Source: Tetracladium setigerum (Eukaryota; Ascomycota; Leotiomycetes; Helotiales). From it: a DNA stretch of 64,000 bases. The position numbers and the translations under genes are program-made. Below the pieces are notes generated by a model, which ran no database searches, was not told the origin of the DNA, and was given only the letters and a program-made list of their open reading frames with translations. This document shows positions 57,506 to 64,000 of this stretch, in pieces. The stretch covers positions 780,556 to 844,555 of the forward strand of contig PZJY01000004.1 in assembly GCA_031472005.1 (NCBI GenBank), in the 5' to 3' direction. Position 1 is the stretch's first letter, and every line of letters begins with the position of its first letter.

Positions 57506-58352
57506 TAGAGTTCTAATCATATGTATCCTAAATCCCAATGTTCCGATTGACCTGTTTAGGTTTTGCCCATCTACATACATTTCTCCATATCCGTTTCACA
57601 GCCAAGACGCCCAAGCCCTCACTTTCTCGGTTTTGGCAACGACCTTTATATGTGAATTTAGAGAAGAAAAAATATATTTACATCAGAGGGAGCGGATAAA
57701 AAGCTGCTTCTTTAGAAATTACACCCTACCTAATGGTAAAAGGAACGTGCTCTTGCTTATGAATAAGTATTGAAGTGAAATTTCCGGTTTGGGGAACTTC
57801 GCCCTTGTGTATCTGGAAGAGGTCAACAGCAAAAGTATGCAACTTATGCGGTATGTCTCATGCATGTAACATTGATCTAGTAGTAAGGATTTGGGCCAAG
57901 TGATAAGGGTTTTCTGTAAAGAATACTATGCTTCACGACCAATCTTACAGTGATCCTACTCGCCAAGCAAATACACTTCGCTTCGATCAATTGCGCTGTT
58001 ATAGCATCGATTTGAAGCTCTGGAACCGAAAGCTGCGTTGGGAATGATGGAGTTAAAACTTTCGTGAATCTGCGAACTTACTTTTTTTTTGTGATTATGC
58101 ACGTTCCAGTGGCTAGCCCATGGCTAGCCCATGCGGCGGGGACAGTTAACGAGAATTGAATTCAGTTGGCATTAGCATGGGACCAACCACTTTTTCGACA
58201 TGGGATAGTCGCCTCAAGGATCTGAGAACCCAATCATAGGAGACTTGCGAGACTGAGACCGTGATCTATCCAATCGAATTTCTCTAGATCTCCAAGAGGT
58301 ACTTCATGATTGTAAGAATATAGTTGACACAGACTTATTCCTACAATGTTCC
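57506..58352. other. Intergenic
   Basis: No convincing gene. A duplicated phrase GGCTAGCCCATG lies near 58113-58133. The right edge runs into the 78-bp satellite. Confidence 0.35.
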
Positions 58353-58760
58353 TTGTGATGACAGACAGTCCAAGTAATCGGTGAAAGAGATTGGATCAAG
58401 AATCTTAGTGCTATTGGGGTTTTCCATTTTCGCGATGACAGACACTCAAGTGATTTGCGAGTTTAGTGGGACCTCAAGAGCCTTGGTCCGAATCAACATC
58501 TTCTTTTTCGTGATGATGGACGCCCGAGTGACTTGCCATTGTCGTGAAGACTCAAAAGTTTTAGTTCGATTTGATAGCTTCATTTACGTCATGACGGATA
58601 CCGAGGTGACTTAGAAGTGTCGAGGGACCTGGGATTATTGATTGCATTGAAGATTTCTATTTCGTGATGATGAACGCTGGACTGACTTTCCAGTCAAATT
58701 TATTGCTTCTATTGAATAGCTTCACTTTTATGGTGACGAACGCCCAAGTGGCTTGCCGTG
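58353..58760 (+). repeat. 78-bp tandem satellite, first array
   Basis: The core CGTGATGATGGACGCCCGAG and variants start at about 58353, 58431, 58509 and 58587 (exactly 78 bases apart), then less regularly at 58663 and 58731. Because 78 is a multiple of three, the plus strand stays open over about three units (58381-58614) and gives a 26-residue repeat with MTDTQVIC / MMDARVTC / MTDTEVT. The same unit recurs at the right edge of the window. Confidence 0.7.
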
Positions 58761-60560
58761 GGTAGATTTGAAGTCAATTTGCTTGACATTGGCAAGATAT
58801 TCAACTGTTAGTGCAGCCCCGAAGTCGATAGCTTTGGTCAAAGCTGCCATGAAGGTAGTGCTGGAATCGAATTGAACCCTCTCTGCTTGCTGAGCAATAC
58901 TTGCAGCGAGAGTCGGACCAAACACAAAGACTAAGAACACTTTCATGCATTCCATTCTGTCTTGGCCAGCACATTCGATCAATGAGTCCTGAATGTTTGT
59001 ACCAATCTCTACATCTCTTTCCAAACAACTTTCAAGTATAAGTGTTAATGTGTCTGGAAAGTTCCCTTACCAACGCCCTCAGTGGCCACATAAAGCTGTT
59101 TAGAGTCTACCTTCCCGCTCGCCAAGTGAGAATCGATGATAGGACGTTTTCCACTAGACGCGGCTGAGTACAAAAGTTTTTCAACCTGATCTGCGTCTTC
59201 CAGGAAGCCTAGCTCGGCCACTGTGTTGGATAAAGTCTTGTTATCGCTATTACCGTGGCATATCATGAAGTCCAGAATCCTTGACTGCGTTGCCGAGTCT
59301 AGTTTCAGGGACAATAGCGTTTCTAGCATTCGTTCAAACAAAGTTGCGAGGCCACGTGCGTCAGATTCATTTAACAACGGTGGTGTTAGGGGACCAAATC
59401 GACGAGGTAGAAAATGGTGATATTGCACCGAAATCCAGAAGTAATTCCACTGGTTGAAGAATGTGGTCTATATCAAGCTCAAACACCAAATCTAGCACAA
59501 GCGATATGGCGGATTCCATACCCCTGTTATTCGAATAATCGTTCGGAAATTTTATTTGTTGACCTCCATCGGCTCCATGTTTAAGGAGAAGGCGAATAAC
59601 ATTGACGTTCACCGAAATTCTCAGCAATGGCCGAATAGCTGAAAAGAGTGGCGTACCAAGGTCTCGATTCATGGCATTAACATCAGAACCCTCTTCTATA
59701 AGCCATGGACAAACACGAGTAAGTCCTAAGCTCATAACAACGTGCAGCGTGGAAGCACGTGCTGGAATATATAAAGTTCGCTCCAAGGACATTGTGTACT
59801 GTGAGTGTGTGTAGTATTGATAGCTTATGCGGCTCAAATGAAACCATACCAAGAAAATCGTAGTCGACATATAAGTTTGTAGCTCTCTTCGTCTTTGTCG
59901 TCGTCTGTGCGATCTTCCAGCCATCTTTTAATTGCATATTGAAGCAATGGATACATTGTGAATATTTGGTCCCAGAGAGAACTCGTAACTTCAATGTCAT
60001 GACTTGGTAAATATATCTTCAATTGTGAAAAGCACTCCATGTTCAAATATGTCAGACAGACTCTATCAATAATAGTCTGTGCAGTCGAGTTATCTTGATA
60101 GTAGCGACAAAGACTTGAAATTTCAAGGAGTCTAGAATCGGTGAGGAACTCCTTGAAAGTGAAGTGTGATAATTGAAGACTTGATTTTCCACCCTAATCT
60201 GTCGCCGTTGAGATAAGACTTCTGCATAGACGGAGAATTCTTTGCTCATCTGAAATGCAATCTTCGTCAACAGAGGCAGCACCAACATAAATTACAATGG
60301 CGAACAACAAAGAATCTACACTCAATTTGGCGCCAGCATAATACATCCGCCGCAGAGACCTTTGGCATATATTTCTGTTTTCCAGGGGCTCGTTGAGTAG
60401 TCTATCTAGTATTCGCTGATACGTTTCGAAAAGATCCTTAGGGAGATTTTAAGTGCTTTTTGACGTTGCTTATCGTTACTGAGAAAGCATATTTGTTCGA
60501 TCTGGCATTTGGCCCATTGAAACCTGTATCCGGCTTGTAAGCTTTGTATCAGACCAAAAA
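58728..60560 (-). pseudogene. C-terminal half of a NACHT-ankyrin (STAND) protein, 5'-truncated
   Basis: Minus-strand reading starts near 60545 with RFQWAKCQIEQICFLSNDKQ, the usual stretch just after a NACHT domain, then PKDLFETYQRILDRLLNEPL after one missing A at 60447-60450. A winged-helix-like part follows, then a TAG at 60194-60196 where Gln would fit, then LSHFTFKEFLTDSRLLEISS and YPLLQYAIKRWLEDRTDD. After a small intron near 59790-59850, ankyrin-like repeats run to the end (LHVVMSLGLTRVCPWLIEEG, VIRLLLKHGADGG, VELLLDFGAISPF), with at least two more frame changes near 59395 and 59030. The P-loop half is missing; AT-rich transposon-like DNA lies where it should be. Family role is non-self recognition; this copy is probably dead. 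Confidence 0.7.
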
Positions 60561-61154
60561 GACATTTAGGGTAGGAAAAGAATAATTATATCTACCTAGA
60601 AGAAGGTCGCGCTTAGCGGGACCGGTTTAAGAGATAAATTGAAGTTCTTGAGAATAACCTAGAAACTTATAAAAGTTTTATTAGTATTAGAATCCTTAAT
60701 AAGTTTTAACTTGCTCGTGTAATATATTATAACTTATACGTCTAGTTTAAATGGTGATCTAGTCCTAAATTGAAATATTATAAAGGATAGTCTCACTGAA
60801 TCGGATGATGATAATGATAGTACAACTCCTCAAGAAGTCAGACCGTTGTACAGTGTGTCTCCCGAGGCATCTCCGAGGTTATAGGGAAAATATATGACCA
60901 GTGAGCCAGATCCTGTGGAGGTTCCGGATGAACCAGAACCAGAAGTTGACTTCGGATTAACTTCTAAAAATAAAGTAATAAAAGGGAAGATTGCTTCAAA
61001 GAGGGTTACCTTTAATTTCGATAACTAGCTAAATCATACATAGAAATAAGAACTAAGATAACGCAAATAATATTCACATATAAAAGCTTTAAAAAATATT
61101 GCGCTGCTAGAATTTAGTTAAATAAGTTAACTTATTATGGCACTACTTGAAACC
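60561..61154. other. AT-rich, probably RIP-altered transposon relic
   Basis: The stretch is AT-rich. Between about 60790 and 61030 a plus-strand reading with stops gives EPDPVEVPDEPEPEVDFG and NKVIKGKIASKRVTFNF, the style of the linker before the reverse transcriptase in copia-type elements. Too decayed for a firm class. Confidence 0.35.
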
Positions 61155-62860
61155 TTAGAGAACACCAATGATCTCTCCTACAATACTCTTGAAAATTCCC
61201 TCTGGATCAAATCTCTTCCTCACTGCTGCAAATTGTTGCAAGTTCTATCCCCAGATTAGCTTGGTTCTGGAATGGCAAGGACAGCAAGTACCTTCGCGTC
61301 CAAATTCTTCACTGATTGCCTTAGCACGTCTCGAGTATTCTTCGTCCAATGTGGACGGCATGGAAACTCATTGATGAGAGTTGTTGCTAGGTTGTGATCT
61401 TTCCAAGATTAGAAGGGTTTCCAACTCCATGGTTGTCACAACTCACAGAATGGTTCATTGAATCTAAGATGATCTCCAAATGTTGGCCGATAAGTAGGAA
61501 AGTCGAACATGATTGCGCCTTTGCTCCAAATTACACCATCCGCCGAGTTTGTTGTAACCTGACCGAGCAGGTCGTTATATGGCTTCCCGAACTTGATATT
61601 GATACCACTCCGATATGTGGAGGTCATGATGATCCCCTTCTTCAACTCCGCATCAAACAACTCTCTGACCCTCTTCAACAACTTGTTCGCCTGGGTGACA
61701 GGAACAGCAAGCTCGAGTGTGTACCCTCTGAGATTGTAGTCCCACTGTGCCTTTTGATCTGGATATAGGCCACCAATAAGGACGTCATAGTTCCAGCCAT
61801 AGACAGGCCAATTCTTAATGTCGGCATTAGTAATCTTCTCGTGGAAGTTTGGCTCAGACCAGAGGCCGAAGAAGATGGTTTCAGCCAGCATGTTCGATGT
61901 GGCGAGGTATTTACCACTGTCAAGAAGGGTGCGTGCTGCGATCGCTTCAACTTCGGTGATGGAGAATGTAGATTGAAATCCTTCCTGTGAGGTAGAATTT
62001 GTGGGGACAACGTCATAATATCGATGGTGAAATACTCGAAGGTAGGGCCACCACTGGAAAATTAGTATTGATCTGACTGTAGGAGCTGCGCTTACCCAAA
62101 GATTTGCTGTAGCATATGGTGCAATCAGACCGTATATATCGCCATTCAAAACATCTTTTTCGGCGATACTGTGAGAGATTAGTGGGATTTTGGAGCAGCA
62201 AGCGAAGCACCTACGTCTTTTGGTCGGCGTATAATTTGGAGTCCGGATATATTTTGAACTTTAGTCTGGCAATGGGTCCAAGAAGCCCAAGGGATGTTGA
62301 TGCAGCAAGCCAATCGTCACTCAACTCATTTCTCACAATATTCCGAATTGTCCCGGATCCATCTATGATATCGATCTCCAAGACTCCAGCTGCCACCATT
62401 GACGGTTCTCGAAGAGAGCTTCGGTGCGCACCCATCGCCACAGCCCCAGCAATTGTCATATTCCAATTTACTAGCGTGTACCCCATGGAAGCGTTTCGGG
62501 AGTGGAGATATTCTGCGAGTTGAAAGAATGTAACTCCAGCCTCAATCACAACCGAACCTGTATCGGCGTCGAAGCCACTGATACCTTTGATCCGTTCAGT
62601 CTGGATAATGACAGTCTTGGGATCATCAGAGCACATTGTATCGTACCACATGTGTCCCTTGCCACTTGCTCGCACGGGGTCTTTGTGCTTGCTGCGCTTT
62701 TAACGATGCCGACCATTTCAGCGATGGAAGTCGGTTGGTAAACCTTGGAGACATCGTGGCAAGCTGCAAATCCCTCGCCATCAAATGTATTGTATGGCTC
62801 TGCGAAGGAGGAGCCTACGAAACAGACTGATAGAGCAATTGATCTCAAAATCTCGAACAT
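61155..62860 (-). CDS. Secreted FAD-linked oxidoreductase, aldonolactone-oxidase-like (one frame break)
   Basis: The start at 62860 gives a signal peptide MFEILRSIALSVCFVGSSFA. The FAD-binding fold reads YQPTSIAEMVGIVKSAAS, then after one missing C at 62676-62679 ASGKGHMWYD, TGSVVIEAGVTFFQLAEYLH, GYTLVNWNMTIAGAVAMGAH and SLGLLGPIARLKFKIYPDS. Introns near 62160-62215 and 62055-62095 precede WWPYLRVFHHRYYDVVP. The C-terminal substrate part has YTLELAVPVTQANKLLK, then two small introns (61430-61385 and about 61290-61245) lead to INEFPCRPHWTKNTRDVL, KRFDPEGIF and VGEIIGVL, the usual end of the family, with the stop at 61155. It resembles D-arabinono-lactone/L-gulonolactone oxidases; substrate unknown, probably extracellular. 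Confidence 0.82.
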
Positions 62861-63470
62861 AATGAGTGAAGGTAGCTTCTGGGATTGGGATGAAGTGAGC
62901 AAAATAATCCATTCTTGGAGTGCGTAGCGTAGTCGCTTTATATTCTGGCTTGTTCATCATAGCAGTACACAAATGACAAAGGGATCTAATGTGCCATCCG
63001 AGGTCGTCACCAGAATATTTCATGTGATGATGCCAGATTAAAGTAACTTTCATCGGCGTGAGTGCTTCTTCGAGATAGCATCGCAGGTTGGGCAATCACA
63101 AACTTTGTTACTTACATCGGCCTAGTTCTTCTTCGAGACACCGTCGCAAGTTGGGGAAATAACAGCCTTCGTGGAGTAGTAGCGCTAGTCACCTGTGCAG
63201 ATGTGAATGTGGGGTACCTTGTCTGCCAAGAGCTGATCGGAGAATTCTGTGGATTGGAAATATATTAACACGAGTTCTAAGGATGACTTCCGGTATTTCT
63301 GAAGCTTGAAACTGCCGTGATTGGAAAGTTTTCATATGTGGTAATGGTTTTCGGCCCTTTTTAAGACGTGGAAAGAAAGGGACATTCCGCTTACAAGTAA
63401 AACAATTGTAGCCTTCGCCATTCAAGGCCCAAACCAGCATCAACGCCTCGCGCGGGGTATTACTCAAGAA
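62861..63470. other. Region with a decayed minus-strand reading and a 63-bp duplication
   Basis: CTTCTTCGAGAYA-CRTCGCARGTTGGG occurs at 63065-63092 and again at 63128-63155. On the minus strand both copies read PNLR-x2-LEE-L, so a short repeat protein may once have been encoded. No complete gene can be built. Confidence 0.35.
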
Positions 63471-63840
63471 GTGTTAGAAAAAGTTTACGATGTGTTAGGA
63501 TTTAATATAGCGGGAACGGCTACGTATATATAAGTAAAATAGTAATAGGAGCTTATAAATATAAACAATGTATATAGTAAGATAGTAGGAATAAGTGACT
63601 ATATTAATAATAAAATAAACAATTTAATTACTTGATCTTTAGTTTTATACTTTATTTAATTTATACGTTAAAATATAACTTAAATGTTTAATAATATTTA
63701 ATATAATGATAAGAAATATATAGCTTAACTCTTTATTTTCTATATACACAACGTATATACGCAGCAGTTCCCACTGTGCCACGTCCTGACACGTCCTGAG
63801 CTTTTTCTGACACGCCTTGAGCTACAACCCCTTGGCCCGT
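63471..63840. other. AT-rich block
   Basis: From about 63480 to 63760 the sequence is nearly all A and T with no coding potential, like RIP-altered repeat DNA. A phrase GACACGTCCTGA/GACACGCCTTGA is repeated at 63787-63824. Confidence 0.4.
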
Positions 63841-64000
63841 TGAGGATCTTCAGTTTTTTTTCCGTGATGAGAGAAACCCAGAAGACTTGCCAGAATGATA
63901 TAACCTCAAGAGTCTTGGTTCCATTAAGGATCTTCATTTTCGTGATAATGAATATTGAAGCGACTTGCCTGTGTGACTAGACCTTGATAATCTTGCTTGC
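63841..64000 (+). repeat. 78-bp tandem satellite, second array, cut by window edge
   Basis: CGTGATGAGAG at 63863 and CGTGATAATGAA at 63941 are 78 bases apart and carry the same flanking phrases (CCTCAAGAGTCTTGGTTC, GATCTTCATTTTCGTGAT, GACTTGCC) as the array at 58353-58760. It continues beyond the window. Confidence 0.65.

Noticed and set aside
1..64000. CRISPR arrays, bacterial operons or prophage
   Set aside because: The introns, telomere and gene families are those of a fungus; no regularly spaced direct repeats with unique spacers were seen.

Overview
This is the left end of a chromosome of a filamentous ascomycete. It opens with about 94 bases of CCCTAA telomere repeat. The genes carry short spliceosomal introns (about 44-75 nt, GT or occasionally GC donors, CTAAC-type branch sites). 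The families present (HET, ankyrin/STAND, LaeA-like methyltransferase, RTA1, GH28 pectinase) are typical of Pezizomycotina; a leotiomycete plant associate is my best guess, but that is inference.

Layout. 1-12 kb: a decayed HET gene directly against the telomere, an inverted-repeat element, a convergent pair of a LaeA-like methyltransferase and a cytochrome P450, then a large HET-ankyrin gene. 12-19 kb: a gene of unknown function, a secreted DUF7908-type Ser/Thr- and Cys-rich protein built from duplicated exon pairs, a decayed repeat protein and a hypothetical gene. 19-31 kb: a Helo-like/ankyrin gene, a G/C homopolymer tract with a tandem repeat, a LINE ORF1 relic, a duplicated pair of glycine-rich 'CFG' genes plus a third small CFG gene, and another HET gene. 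31-44 kb: a nor-1-like reductase, an NmrA-like protein, a run of genes of unknown function including a coiled-coil protein, and an RTA1-type membrane protein. 45-57 kb: a sterol/UDP-glucosyltransferase with several GC-AG introns, a secreted endo-polygalacturonase, a HET remnant and a secreted Cys-containing effector-like protein. 58-64 kb: a 78-bp satellite seen at two places, the C-terminal half of a NACHT/ankyrin gene, a transposon relic and a secreted FAD oxidoreductase.

Two themes stand out. First, the window is rich in non-self-recognition genes: six HET, Helo-like or NACHT/ankyrin loci in 64 kb, several of them broken. Second, at least a dozen genes that are otherwise well conserved are interrupted by a single missing base, usually in a homopolymer. 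This includes a polygalacturonase with all its catalytic motifs. That pattern points more to under-called homopolymers in a long-read assembly than to real decay, so I annotate these as whole genes and mark the break. A few in-frame TAG codons, each where CAG (Gln) would fit, are not explained this way and could be real RIP-type C-to-T damage.
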